Shown in pieces: positions 17,175 through 26,499 of a DNA stretch of 64,000 nucleotides (the stretch's first letter is position 1; the number at the start of each line of letters is the position of its first letter). The stretch is from Flavobacteriaceae bacterium (GTDB taxonomy: Bacteria > Bacteroidota > Bacteroidia > Flavobacteriales > Flavobacteriaceae), in contig JAQWSK010000008.1 of the NCBI GenBank assembly GCA_029243245.1, positions 23,904 through 87,903 of the forward strand, read 5' to 3'. The translations under genes were made by a program, and so were the position numbers. A model generated the notes under the pieces. The model was not told the origin of the DNA. It did not search any database and saw only the letters and a list, made by a program, of their open reading frames with translations.

Positions 17175-18214
17175 TTTGATTTTTTTTCGTTGAAAAGATT
17201 TAATTTTTTTAACCATATTGTCTCTTTTTCAAAAATAAATAATTCAATTAAAAGTAAAACAAATGATATGAAAAGAAATGGTTGAAACTGATCTTTATAA
17301 CTAACAAATTTCTTTGCTTCAAACTCTTTTTTTTCTAAATTTTTTAATATTTCAGTTACAAAAGCCACTACCTCTTTAGTATTATTTCCATCAATATATA
17401 GTCCATTAGCATTTTTCGCAATTAATTTTAAAATTTCAGAGTTTCTCTTAGTTATTACGACTTCTCCATTTTCATCTTTTTTATAACTTTCCAATACTCC
17501 GTTTCTTTTAATTGGGATGGGGCCTCCTTCCTCAGTTCCAATTCCAAAACTAAAAATCTTTATTCCTGTAGTTCCAGCTCTTATAGATGCACTTTCTGCT
17601 TCATCAGAATGATCTTCACCATCAGAAATTAAAAAAACAACTCTATTCGTTTGATCTTCATCATTAAAGTATGTTGCTGAAAGATCTAATGCAGAGTTTA
17701 AAGCAGTTCCTTGAGAGGATAGCATATCAGTATTTAAACTTTGTAGAAACATTTTACCTGCATTATAATCAGTAGTTATTGGCAATTGTGGAATAGCCTG
17801 GTTTGCATAAGCTATTATTCCTATTCTATCCCCTACTAAATTATTTATAATGGCTGAAACAAGGCGTTTAGCTTTTTCAATTCGATTAGGTGCAATATCT
17901 TCTGCTAACATGCTTTTAGAAACATCTATGGCAAAAACAATATCTACTCCTTCTCTCTTTACGGTTTCTAATTCGGTTCCCATTTTAGGATTAATTAATC
18001 CTATGATTAAAAAACTTAGAGAAAGAATCAAAAGAAGAAATTTAAAAAAAATCTTGAGTCTGGAACGATTCGGACTTAAAGATTCTATCATTTTTGAACT
18101 AATAAATCTTTTTTGAGTATTTGACTTCCACTTAATAATCCATAAAAACAGCACCAATAGAAATGGAATTATAAAAAATAAATATGTAAATGATGGTTCG
18201 TCTAATATGTACAT
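17171..18214 (-). CDS. batB: BatB-like VWA-domain membrane protein
   Basis: 347 residues. N-terminal helix (9-27), second helix (57-75), a VWA domain with a complete MIDAS motif (Asp97, Ser99, Ser101 in FAIDVSKSMLAEDIAPNR; ISDGEDHSDEA later), and a C-terminal helix (FLFISFVLLLIELFIF). This is the BatB layout: the VWA domain faces the periplasm between membrane anchors. It starts 3 bases after the BatA stop and overlaps BatC by 4 bases, so the genes are co-translated. Confidence 0.9.
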   Translation of the reverse strand: MYILDEPSFTYLFFIIPFLLVLFLWIIKWKSNTQKRFISSKMIESLSPNRSRLKIFFKFLLLILSLSFLIIGLINPKMGTELETVKREGVDIVFAIDVSKSMLAEDIAPNRIEKAKRLVSAIINNLVGDRIGIIAYANQAIPQLPITTDYNAGKMFLQSLNTDMLSSQGTALNSALDLSATYFNDEDQTNRVVFLISDGEDHSDEAESASIRAGTTGIKIFSFGIGTEEGGPIPIKRNGVLESYKKDENGEVVITKRNSEILKLIAKNANGLYIDGNNTKEVVAFVTEILKNLEKKEFEAKKFVSYKDQFQPFLFISFVLLLIELFIFEKETIWLKKLNLFNEKKSK

Positions 18215-18217
18215 AAT

Positions 18218-19219
18218 CTATACAAAGCTTCTAAAAAGTGTGTTACGTAAAATAAATTCAAATATGATTAGAGTAATAGCTAATAAAATAAAAGGGCGAT
18301 ATTTCTCATTATAATTAGTATACTTAAATTCTTCTATTTCTGTTTTTTCTAACTTATTAATTACAGAATAAATTTGGACTAGTTTTTCATTATCAGTAGC
18401 CCTAAAATATTGACCTCCAGTGACATCAGCTATAGATTCGAGGAGTTTTTCATCAATTTCAACTTTAGTCATTCCGTATTGAAAACTACCATTAGGTAAA
18501 ATTCCAATTGGAGCTTTTGCCATTCCATTACTACCTAGACCAATAGTATATGTTTTTATTTGATATTCAGCTGCTAACTCAGAAGCAATTTTTGGGTCAA
18601 TAAAACCAGAATTATTAACTCCATCAGTCAAAAGTATAATTACTTTGCTTTTTGCTCTGCTATCTTTTAATCTATTAACCGATGTGGCTAACCCCATTCC
18701 AATTGCTGTTCCATCTTCAATTAATCCTTGATATTGAATTTCAGACAAACTACTTTTAATGATATTTTTATCACTAGTTATTGGAGTAAGAGTATAACTC
18801 TCCCCGGCATATACTACCAATCCTATCCTGTCAGATACTCTATCATCAATAAAATCTGATGCTACTCTTTTGAGAGCATTAAGACGATTAGGTTTCAAGT
18901 CTTGAGCTAACATGCTAGATGAAACGTCAATTGCCATAACAATATCTATTCCTTTATTTATTTTACTCTTAATTGAAGTTTCTGAAGTTTGTGGTCTCGC
19001 TAATGCTATTATTAATAAAGACAAAGCAATTATTCTAAAAACAAAAAGTATCGGACGAAAGTATACTCTTAATGTTTTTCTTTTAATAGCCTCTAAAGAT
19101 GATAATTGAAAATATACTTGTCTGTTTTTATGAGAATAAATCTCCCAAACAATCAAGATTGGAAATAGACTAAATAACCAGAAAAAGTAGGGATTTAAAA
19201 AAGATATGTTTTCTAACAT
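18218..19219 (-). CDS. batA: BatA-like VWA-domain membrane protein
   Basis: 333 residues, paralogue of the next gene. N-terminal helices at about 10-28 and 55-75, VWA domain with MIDAS Asp98, Ser100 and Ser102 in MAIDVSSSMLAQDLKPNR and LLTDGVNNSG downstream, and a C-terminal helix (PFILLAITLIIFEFIL). Both VWA copies keep all metal-binding residues, so both probably bind ligands. It lies between the 538-residue membrane protein and BatB with gaps of 3-4 bases. Confidence 0.9.
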   Translation of the reverse strand: MLENISFLNPYFFWLFSLFPILIVWEIYSHKNRQVYFQLSSLEAIKRKTLRVYFRPILFVFRIIALSLLIIALARPQTSETSIKSKINKGIDIVMAIDVSSSMLAQDLKPNRLNALKRVASDFIDDRVSDRIGLVVYAGESYTLTPITSDKNIIKSSLSEIQYQGLIEDGTAIGMGLATSVNRLKDSRAKSKVIILLTDGVNNSGFIDPKIASELAAEYQIKTYTIGLGSNGMAKAPIGILPNGSFQYGMTKVEIDEKLLESIADVTGGQYFRATDNEKLVQIYSVINKLEKTEIEEFKYTNYNEKYRPFILLAITLIIFEFILRNTLFRSFV

Positions 19220-19223
19220 TTTT

Positions 19224-20840
19224 CTATAATTCTTTTATTAACTCAATACTATTAATAATTCTATTACTTATATCATCACCATAACGATCGTTCTTATTGT
19301 AAATTAAGGTTAAACTAACCTTTCCTTTATCATAATCAATAATTATAGTTGTGAAAAAACATCTAACCATTTTATTTTCATTACCCTTTGGATAGTCAAG
19401 TGTCCCTGAGATTTTAAGAGTAGGTAATCCGGATGGTGTTTCAAAATTTTCCGCATCAACTAATATATTAACAGCTCCTTGATTCTGATATCTTCCAATC
19501 GTTTCATCAAGAATTTGCTGAGCTTTCTCTTCGCCAATTAAATTGTTCTCTTTCTCTCTATTAGATTCACTTTCATCCTTTTTTTCAAAAAATAATTCAA
19601 CATAATAATTAGATTGAATACTATCCAATACAAAAAGTGTTGATGTCTTTGGATTAATTATCTTTCTCTCAAGAATTTTTGGAGTTGACAGTTGTATCGG
19701 AGGAGATCCATATTGAGAATTAAACCATTTATTATCGATCATTTTTTTAGTCGGATACCCTAAGAGTGAGTCTCTGACAGGATAGTAACCAAATATTGAT
19801 ATTAATGAAAAAATTAATACAATTAACAAACCTAATATTGAGCTTAAAACCCATTTTAATATTTTTTTTCTTTTTTGTCTTCTCAATATTTCTTCATAAA
19901 GTTTTTTAGCTTTTAATTCCTCAATTGTTGGTTCTGGCAAAACTTCTTTCATTTCTATAACAACATCTTCAACTAGTTTTCTGTCTAATTTAACAACTCC
20001 ATTATCTGGAATAGCTCTAGCAAACTTTACTAAGTCCGCAGTGTTAAGAACAGTTTTTAAATTTTTAATGGTAATTTCTTCAAGATCTAATTTTCCAGCA
20101 TTCTTATGAAGTTCTAATTTTAATAGTAGTTGATCTGATGTGCTTTCAAGCGCGTCTATATTAGCTTCTTCTTCAAGATATTTTCTAACTACTTCTGTTA
20201 ATTCAGAATAGTATTTTTTATAGTCCTCTTGATTCTTCGGCTCTCTTTTTTCAAGTTCTTTAAGAGCTTTAATTGCTCTTTCAAACGGAGGAATTGTTTT
20301 CTTTCTTTCTGAAATTTTTCTCTGATAAATAATCATCAAATAAATAAAACCAATAAGAATAAGAGTTATTAAAAATCCATAAACAATTCTTTTTATTAAA
20401 TAATCATAATTCTTTTTAACAACATTAAGCGGTTTTATCTGGAAAAGATTCTGTTTAAGAGTGTCTACTGTTACATCATTTACTTGAATTTTTACAGAAT
20501 CTGAAAGTCTTGAAAAACCATTAACTAAAACTCGTTGAGGAGGGATATTATAATTCCCTGAATCAAATTGAATAATAGCATACTTTTTAGTTAATAAATA
20601 CTTGTCCTTAATTTTTTGAGTGTCAGTTGGAAAAATTTCTAAAAGCTCCATTGGAGCAATTTGTAACTCATTAGGAAATTCAATTATTTGAATTGAATCA
20701 ACTTCTATGTTTAAAAAATAATTAATTTGTTCTCCAATATTAATTGTATCAGAAATAACCCCAGAATTAACTTTTGTAATGTTTTGACTGTTAACATTAC
20801 CAAAAACGAACATAATTATAATACTTCTGAAAAACTTCAT
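19224..20840 (-). CDS. Bat-operon membrane protein, unknown function
   Basis: 538 residues. Signal peptide MKFFRSIIIMFVFGNVNSQ, a periplasmic domain of about 130 residues, a membrane helix at 151-172, a helical cytoplasmic region with EREPKNQEDYKKYYSELTEVVRKYLEE near 198-225, a second helix at 331-351, then a C-terminal domain of about 185 residues. The first half up to about 300 resembles the small membrane protein usually found between DUF58 and BatA in this operon. The C-terminal part looks like an extra domain that I do not recognise. It abuts DUF58 with no gap, so it belongs to the operon. Confidence 0.75.
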   Translation of the reverse strand: MKFFRSIIIMFVFGNVNSQNITKVNSGVISDTINIGEQINYFLNIEVDSIQIIEFPNELQIAPMELLEIFPTDTQKIKDKYLLTKKYAIIQFDSGNYNIPPQRVLVNGFSRLSDSVKIQVNDVTVDTLKQNLFQIKPLNVVKKNYDYLIKRIVYGFLITLILIGFIYLMIIYQRKISERKKTIPPFERAIKALKELEKREPKNQEDYKKYYSELTEVVRKYLEEEANIDALESTSDQLLLKLELHKNAGKLDLEEITIKNLKTVLNTADLVKFARAIPDNGVVKLDRKLVEDVVIEMKEVLPEPTIEELKAKKLYEEILRRQKRKKILKWVLSSILGLLIVLIFSLISIFGYYPVRDSLLGYPTKKMIDNKWFNSQYGSPPIQLSTPKILERKIINPKTSTLFVLDSIQSNYYVELFFEKKDESESNREKENNLIGEEKAQQILDETIGRYQNQGAVNILVDAENFETPSGLPTLKISGTLDYPKGNENKMVRCFFTTIIIDYDKGKVSLTLIYNKNDRYGDDISNRIINSIELIKEL

Positions 20841-21710
20841 TTATCTAGTCCTGTTTTTAAAATAGCCTAATAATTTTTTTACATAACTTTCCGAAACTCC
20901 ACAACTAATTGATCCTGCTCCATTTTTATTAAATAATATTGAGAAATTTTCTGCATTTTTTCCGTATTCTCTAGAATAAGACTCTCGTATTGCTCTAGAG
21001 TCTGTATCAATCCATGAAAGCATTTTTGTTTCTGAATCCATCATTGGCACTAAGCCCAGTTTAGGGATATATGTTTCAAGTTTATCATAAATTCTAATTC
21101 CAGTCAAATCATGTTTTTTTGCAGCAATCTTTAATGTTTTTTCGTAACTAGAATCAATAAAATCTGACAATAGAAATACTATTGCTTTCTTTTTTAAAAC
21201 ACTTGATAAAAACGCCAATGCTTCACCTATATCAGTATATCTATTTGTGGGCTCATATTCTATCAATTCCCTTATTATTCTTAAAATATGTGATCTTCCC
21301 TTTTTAGGGGGTATATATAATTCTATTTGTCCTGAAAACATTATTACACCTACTTTATCATTATTTTGAAGCGCAGAAAAAGCAAGAGTTGCTGCTATTT
21401 CAGTAATTATCTCTCTTTTAGTTTGAGATTGAGATCCAAAAAACTCAGATCCACTTATATCTATCATTAGCATAAGCGTAAGCTCTCTTTCTTCTTCAAA
21501 AACTTTTATATATGGACTACTATATCTAGCCGTTACATTCCAGTCAATGGCTCTTACGTCATCGCCAAACTGATATTGTCTAACCTCACTAAAGGTCATA
21601 CCTTTTCCTTTAAATGTACTATGGTATTCTCCTCCAAATATGTTGTTACTTAGTCTTCGAGTCTTAATCTCAATTTTACGAACTTTTTTTAAAAGTGATT
21701 TGGTATCCAT
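20841..21710 (-). CDS. DUF58 domain protein
   Basis: 289-residue cytosolic protein of the DUF58 family, regularly paired with MoxR ATPases. Seen: RRLSNNIFGGEYHSTFKGKG near the N-terminus, the family hallmark FGDDVRAIDWNVTARYSSPY around 48-68, and a VWA-like fold with the metal-binding DISGS motif. It follows MoxR after 18 bases and abuts the next gene. Probable role: adaptor for the MoxR chaperone acting on the Bat membrane complex (family-level inference). Confidence 0.9.
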   Translation of the reverse strand: MDTKSLLKKVRKIEIKTRRLSNNIFGGEYHSTFKGKGMTFSEVRQYQFGDDVRAIDWNVTARYSSPYIKVFEEERELTLMLMIDISGSEFFGSQSQTKREIITEIAATLAFSALQNNDKVGVIMFSGQIELYIPPKKGRSHILRIIRELIEYEPTNRYTDIGEALAFLSSVLKKKAIVFLLSDFIDSSYEKTLKIAAKKHDLTGIRIYDKLETYIPKLGLVPMMDSETKMLSWIDTDSRAIRESYSREYGKNAENFSILFNKNGAGSISCGVSESYVKKLLGYFKNRTR

Positions 21711-21728
21711 AAAAAAGTTAATTATTAC

Positions 21729-22727
21729 TTAGGGCACCTCAACCTCATTAACTATTTGACTAATTATGTCTTCAGTTTTAATATTTTCTGCCTCAGCTTC
21801 ATAGGTTAGACCAATTCTATGACGAAGAACATCATAAATTACTGCCCTTATATCTTCAGGTATAACATATCCTCGATGTCTCAAAAACGCATGACATTTT
21901 GAGGCAGTTGCCAAATTGATACTTCCTCTGGGTGAGGATCCAAAACTAATTAAAGGTTTCAGTTTACTTAAATTATAGTTTTCAGGGTAACGAGTACAAA
22001 AAATCAAATCAAGAATATATTTTTCAATCTTTTCATCCATATAAACTAATCTAACTGATTCTTGAGCACTTAAAATTTGCTTAATTGTAACAACTGGCTT
22101 AATTTTTTCAAATGCTCCCTTCAAATTAGAGCGAACAATTAACTGTTCGTCTTCAATTTTAGGATAGTCAATAATCGTTTTTAACATAAATCTATCAACC
22201 TGAGCTTCTGGTAATGGATATGTTCCTTCTTGTTCGACGGGGTTTTGAGTGGCCATCACTAAGAATGGTTCTGTAAGCTTGAATGAAGTATCTCCAATTG
22301 TAACTTGCTTCTCCTGCATAGCTTCTAGGAGCGCTGATTGAACTTTGGCTGGAGCTCGGTTTATTTCATCAGCCAATACAAAATTGGCAAAAATTGGACC
22401 TTTCTTTATTGAAAAATCATTCTCCTTCATGTTAAATATCATTGTTCCTATTACATCTGCTGGTAAAAGGTCTGGAGTAAACTGTATACGACTAAAACTA
22501 CCTTTAACCGATTGACTTAAAGTGTTAATTGCTAAGGTCTTTGCTAGACCTGGAACTCCTTCTAATAAAACATGCCCTTGACCTAAAAGACCAATAAGAA
22601 GTCTTTCAATCATGTTTTTTTGACCAACAATAACTTTATTCATTTCCCTTGTAAGTATATCTACAAAGGCACTTTCCTTCTCAATAATTTCATTTATTGA
22701 ATTAATATCTATGCTAGTGTTTCCCAT
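21729..22727 (-). CDS. MoxR-family AAA+ ATPase
   Basis: 332 residues from ATG 22727; the frame is open 11 codons further upstream, but MGNTSIDINS is the better start because a likely -7 box (CATTTTTG, complement of 22758-22765) overlaps that extension. Walker A GVPGLAKT and Walker B VLADEINRAPAK are intact, followed by sensor-1 ATQNPVEQEGTYPLPEAQ. MoxR ATPases are chaperones that mature metalloproteins or assemble VWA-containing complexes. It is the first gene of the eight-gene minus-strand operon that ends with BatE. Confidence 0.92.
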   Translation of the reverse strand: MGNTSIDINSINEIIEKESAFVDILTREMNKVIVGQKNMIERLLIGLLGQGHVLLEGVPGLAKTLAINTLSQSVKGSFSRIQFTPDLLPADVIGTMIFNMKENDFSIKKGPIFANFVLADEINRAPAKVQSALLEAMQEKQVTIGDTSFKLTEPFLVMATQNPVEQEGTYPLPEAQVDRFMLKTIIDYPKIEDEQLIVRSNLKGAFEKIKPVVTIKQILSAQESVRLVYMDEKIEKYILDLIFCTRYPENYNLSKLKPLISFGSSPRGSINLATASKCHAFLRHRGYVIPEDIRAVIYDVLRHRIGLTYEAEAENIKTEDIISQIVNEVEVP

Positions 22728-22870
22728 AATATAGATTAGATTTAGAATTTGGTGCAACAAAAATGAAGATTAATTTCAGTAATTGTTGTTAATAATTGGT
22801 TAAAAAATAGAACTAGAGCCTAGCCTATGGGTACAAAGTATTATTAATTTAGGAGAAAATATAAGTTCTA

Positions 22871-23743
22871 ATGGTTAAAGAATCCGATTCTAAAATTATT
22901 TCAGGAACAATGACCTGGGGGAAATGGGGCATGAATCTATCATTAAAAGAAATGCAAGATCTCATAGAGTACAATTTAGAATTAGGTATAAATTCATTTG
23001 ACCATGCAGATATTTATGGAGGACATACTACCGAAACTGAGTTTGGAAATGCATTTCAAATATCAAGCATACAAAGAGAAAAAATAACACTAATTACTAA
23101 ATGTGGGATCCAATATCCATCAGATTTAAGACCAATAAAAATAAAACATTACGATTATTCAGCTAAACATATCCGATTTTCAGTTGAAAATTCACTACGA
23201 AACCTAAAAACTGAATACATTGATGTTTTTTTACTTCATAGACCAAGCCCATTAATGAATTCTAATGAAATTGGTTCTATAATTTCAGATCTTATAAATG
23301 AAGGTAAAATAAAAGAATTTGGAGTCTCTAATTTTACAAAATCACAAATAGAATTATTAAGGGCCTCAACTAATATTAAATACAACCAAATTGAATGTTC
23401 TGCTACAAATACTGACCCATTAACTAATGGAATACTCGACTATTGTCAGTTAAAAAAAATAAATGTGATGGCATGGTCACCTTTAGGTAGTTATTTTAAA
23501 GTTTTAGATGAAAAAAAGGATCGAATTAAGTCCGTTTTAGAAAAACTATGTGAAAAGTACTCTTGCCAAGAAGATCAACTTCTTTTAGCTTGGCTCATAA
23601 AGCATCCTGCAAAAATTAATCCTGTAATTGGAACAACAAAAAAAAAGAGGCTTCTATCCTCAGTGAAAGCAAAATTTATAAACCTTGAAATAACTGATTG
23701 GTTTTCAATTTTAGAGGCCAGCTGGGGAAAACGTATACCTTAA
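22871..23743 (+). CDS. Aldo/keto reductase
   Basis: NADPH-dependent TIM-barrel oxidoreductase, 290 residues; substrate not predictable. Seen: the catalytic Asp/Tyr pair in FDHADIYGGHTTE, the Lys in LITKCG, a His in VFLLHRPSP, and the C-terminal cofactor region NPVIGTTKKKR. It resembles the YdhF-like group. It starts the two-gene plus-strand unit with the SDR gene 4 bases downstream. The 143-base divergent gap upstream is shared with the MoxR operon. Confidence 0.88.
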   Translation: MVKESDSKIISGTMTWGKWGMNLSLKEMQDLIEYNLELGINSFDHADIYGGHTTETEFGNAFQISSIQREKITLITKCGIQYPSDLRPIKIKHYDYSAKHIRFSVENSLRNLKTEYIDVFLLHRPSPLMNSNEIGSIISDLINEGKIKEFGVSNFTKSQIELLRASTNIKYNQIECSATNTDPLTNGILDYCQLKKINVMAWSPLGSYFKVLDEKKDRIKSVLEKLCEKYSCQEDQLLLAWLIKHPAKINPVIGTTKKKRLLSSVKAKFINLEITDWFSILEASWGKRIP

Positions 23744-23747
23744 AAAT

Positions 23748-24500
23748 ATGATAAAAAAAACAATTTTAATCACAGGTGCTAGTAGTGGGATTGGATGGTC
23801 TACTGCTAACAAGCTTTCAAAAAAAGGACACTCTTTAATTTTATGTGGAAGAAATACAAATAAACTTATTGAATTATCAAATGTATTACATCCAGACACT
23901 CATCTTTTAACTTTTGACGTAAGAAATAAAGAAGACGTTTTCAAATCTATCTTATCAATTCCAAAAAAATTCAAAGATATTGATGTTTTAATTAATAATG
24001 CTGGAAATGCTCATGGGTTTGCTCTCGCACATGAATCAATTGTTATAGACTGGGAAGCAATGATTGATGTAAATGTTAAAGGTCTTTTCTATGTTACAAA
24101 AGCAATTTTGAATGACATGGTTAAAAAAAAATCAGGTCAAATAATTAATGTTGGTTCAATAGCAGGAAAAGAATCGTATCCAAAAGGAAATGTTTATTGT
24201 GCAAGTAAAGCTGCCGTTGAAAAGTTTACAGAGGGTCTTCGTTTAGATTTAAATCCATTTGGCATTAGAGTTAGTGCAGTTCATCCAGGGTTAGTAGCTA
24301 CAAATTTTTCAAATGTTAGATTCAAAGGAGATAAAGAAAGAGCTAAAAAAGTTTATGAAGGTTTTACCCCTTTATCTGCAAATGATGTGGCTGATTGTAT
24401 TTGTTATATGATTGAAGCCCCAAAGCATGTTAATATAGCAGATTTAACAATTTTACCTACCGACCAGGCTAGTGCATATGTCTTAAATAAATCAGATTAA
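23748..24500 (+). CDS. Short-chain dehydrogenase/reductase
   Basis: Classical SDR of 250 residues, Rossmann fold. Seen: cofactor motif TGASSGIG, NNAG, the catalytic Ser in NVGSIAGK and Tyr-Lys in YCASKAAVEK, and HPGLVATNF after the active site. Best fit is the YdfG-like NADP group acting on hydroxy acids, but the substrate is open. It follows the aldo/keto reductase after 4 bases, and its TAA directly abuts the reverse TAA of hflX (TAATTA). Confidence 0.9.
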   Translation: MIKKTILITGASSGIGWSTANKLSKKGHSLILCGRNTNKLIELSNVLHPDTHLLTFDVRNKEDVFKSILSIPKKFKDIDVLINNAGNAHGFALAHESIVIDWEAMIDVNVKGLFYVTKAILNDMVKKKSGQIINVGSIAGKESYPKGNVYCASKAAVEKFTEGLRLDLNPFGIRVSAVHPGLVATNFSNVRFKGDKERAKKVYEGFTPLSANDVADCICYMIEAPKHVNIADLTILPTDQASAYVLNKSD

Positions 24501-25712
24501 TTAATATTCGTCTAGACCCTCTGGATATAAAAAATGATTATACGGGAATCTAGTTACGTGAATTTCTCGAACAGTGTTGTATACCTTCTCTCTAAACTTT
24601 TTAAAATTATCTTTTTGAAGGGCTGATATAAATACGCTTTTATCATTATTTTTACTAAACCATGAAGCTTCCAACTCTTCAATTGTATAATTACTTTTTG
24701 TCTTTTTTATAATTAAATCGTCTGGATCCCATAGTTCTGGTTTATAGGCATCAATCTTATTAAAAACCATTAATGTAGGTTTGTCTATACTTTTTATGTC
24801 TTGTAAAATTTGATTTACAGACTCAATATGATCTTCAAAATTAGCATGCGATATATCAACTATATGTAATAATAAATCAGCCTCTTGAACTTCATCTAGA
24901 GTGCTTTTAAATGATTCAACTAACTGAGTTGGAAGCTTTCTTATAAACCCTACTGTATCACTAAGTAAAAATGGAAGGTTACCAATTACAACTTTACGGA
25001 CTGTTGTATCTAATGTAGCAAATAACTTGTTTTCAGCAAAAACATGACTTTTTGAAATCACATTCATTAGTGTTGACTTTCCAACATTTGTATATCCAAC
25101 TAATGCTACTCTGACAAGCTCTCCTCTATTTCCTCTTTGAGTAGCCATTTGCTTATCTATAAGCATTAACTTTTTTTTTAGAAGTGATATTTTATCTCTT
25201 ACTATTCTTCTATCCGTTTCAATTTCTGTTTCACCTGGACCTCTCATTCCAATTCCCCCTCGTTGCCTCTCAAGATGTGACCAAAGCCCTTTTAAACGAG
25301 GAAGTAAGTATTGATACTGAGCTAATTCAACCTGTGTTCTTGCATAACTTGTTTTAGCTCGTTGAGCAAAAATATCAAGTATCAAACCAGTTCGATCTAA
25401 TATTTTACAGCGAAGCAATTTCTCTATATTATTTTGTTGAGCAGGAGATAATTCATCATCAAAAACAACTGTACTTACTTCATGTTCATCAACAAAGAGT
25501 TCAACTTCAGATAATTTTCCACTACCAATAAAAGTTTTTGGATTCGGTAAGCTTGTTTTCTGCGTAAATCGCTTTATTACCTCTCCTCCTGCGGTAAAAG
25601 ACAAAAACTCAAGCTCATCTAGGTACTCCTTTGATTTACGCTCGTTTTGTTGAGGAGTTATAACTCCAACTAAAACTGTCTTTTCATAGACTAATGATTT
25701 TTGTTCAATCAT
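24501..25712 (-). CDS. hflX: GTPase HflX
   Basis: Ribosome-associated GTPase that splits stalled ribosomes, as known for the family. 403 residues. The HflX-specific N-terminal domain (GSGKLSEVE near 63-71) leads to the glycine-rich linker RGGIGMRGPGETEIE at 151-165 and the G domain: G1 GYTNVGKST at 206-214, G3 DTVGF at 252-256, G4 NKID at 318-321. The ATG overlaps the end of lpxH by 8 bases, so the two are one transcript. Confidence 0.95.
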   Translation of the reverse strand: MIEQKSLVYEKTVLVGVITPQQNERKSKEYLDELEFLSFTAGGEVIKRFTQKTSLPNPKTFIGSGKLSEVELFVDEHEVSTVVFDDELSPAQQNNIEKLLRCKILDRTGLILDIFAQRAKTSYARTQVELAQYQYLLPRLKGLWSHLERQRGGIGMRGPGETEIETDRRIVRDKISLLKKKLMLIDKQMATQRGNRGELVRVALVGYTNVGKSTLMNVISKSHVFAENKLFATLDTTVRKVVIGNLPFLLSDTVGFIRKLPTQLVESFKSTLDEVQEADLLLHIVDISHANFEDHIESVNQILQDIKSIDKPTLMVFNKIDAYKPELWDPDDLIIKKTKSNYTIEELEASWFSKNNDKSVFISALQKDNFKKFREKVYNTVREIHVTRFPYNHFLYPEGLDEY

Positions 25713-26478
25713 TATGAGATTTCCAAGTTTTTAATAATAGGTTATCAAGAGTAAGTTCAGCATAAGTATAATGATTAATCCAATCTCCTAAATTAATATA
25801 ACGAAATTTTTCCGTGGGAAGATCTATTGGTCGATGTGTATGACCAAAAACATAAAAGTTTCTGGATTTTTCATTTTCTTTTTTTAATATATATTTAAAA
25901 ATAATTTCTTTTTCAGGTCCATGACATATAACATTATCATCACCAGAAATCAACTTATTATTTATGGATAAATACTGAGCCAGCTTAACTCCAATATCAG
26001 GATGAATCCATCTAAATAGAAATTTTGAAATCGAATTAGTAAAAATCTTTTTCATTCTTTTATATCCATTATCTCCTGGACCAAGACCATCTCCATGGCC
26101 AATTAAAAAGGACTTACCATTAATGTAAAACTCTTGAGGTTTATGAAATACTTGTATACCAAGTTCAGTGATAAAATAGTCTTCCATCCATAAGTCATGG
26201 TTACCTACAAAAAAATATATAGGAATACCATTATCAGACATACTGGCAAGTTTTCCAAGAATTCTTACAAAACCTTTTGGAACAACAGACTTATATTCAA
26301 ACCAAAAATCAAAAAGATCACCTACAAGAAATAAAGCACCTATATCTTTTTCAATAAAATTGAGCCATTTGATAAATTTATTTTCCCTAATTCTACTAGA
26401 TTCTGCTGATGGAGCACCAAAATGTTGGTCAGATGCAAAATAGACTTTTTTAGTTTCTGAAAAAGATAAAGTAATCAT
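25705..26478 (-). CDS. lpxH: UDP-2,3-diacylglucosamine diphosphatase (LpxH-like)
   Basis: Cleaves UDP-2,3-diacylglucosamine to lipid X in lipid A synthesis, a membrane-associated calcineurin-like phosphoesterase. 257 residues. All metal motifs are visible: Asp17 and His19 in ASDQHFG, Asp54 in VGDLFDFW, Asn93-His94 in VGNHDLWM, His128 in GHGDGLG, and GHTHRP near 221-226. The arrangement FDFWFEY is typical of the LpxH group rather than generic phosphoesterases. A perfect -7 box lies six bases before the ATG. It is followed by hflX with an 8-base overlap. Confidence 0.88.
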   Translation of the reverse strand: MITLSFSETKKVYFASDQHFGAPSAESSRIRENKFIKWLNFIEKDIGALFLVGDLFDFWFEYKSVVPKGFVRILGKLASMSDNGIPIYFFVGNHDLWMEDYFITELGIQVFHKPQEFYINGKSFLIGHGDGLGPGDNGYKRMKKIFTNSISKFLFRWIHPDIGVKLAQYLSINNKLISGDDNVICHGPEKEIIFKYILKKENEKSRNFYVFGHTHRPIDLPTEKFRYINLGDWINHYTYAELTLDNLLLKTWKSHND

Positions 26479-26484
26479 TGCTTA

Positions 26485-26492
26485 CAAAGATA
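26485..26492 (-). promoter_or_regulatory. Predicted -7 promoter box of lpxH-hflX
   Basis: Minus-strand TATCTTTG, a perfect TAnnTTTG match, lies six bases before the lpxH ATG at 26478, implying a leaderless or nearly leaderless message. I found no -33 TTG at standard spacing. The box sits in the 21-base gap after the PLP-enzyme gene. Confidence 0.4.
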
Positions 26493-26499
26493 GGAAAGC

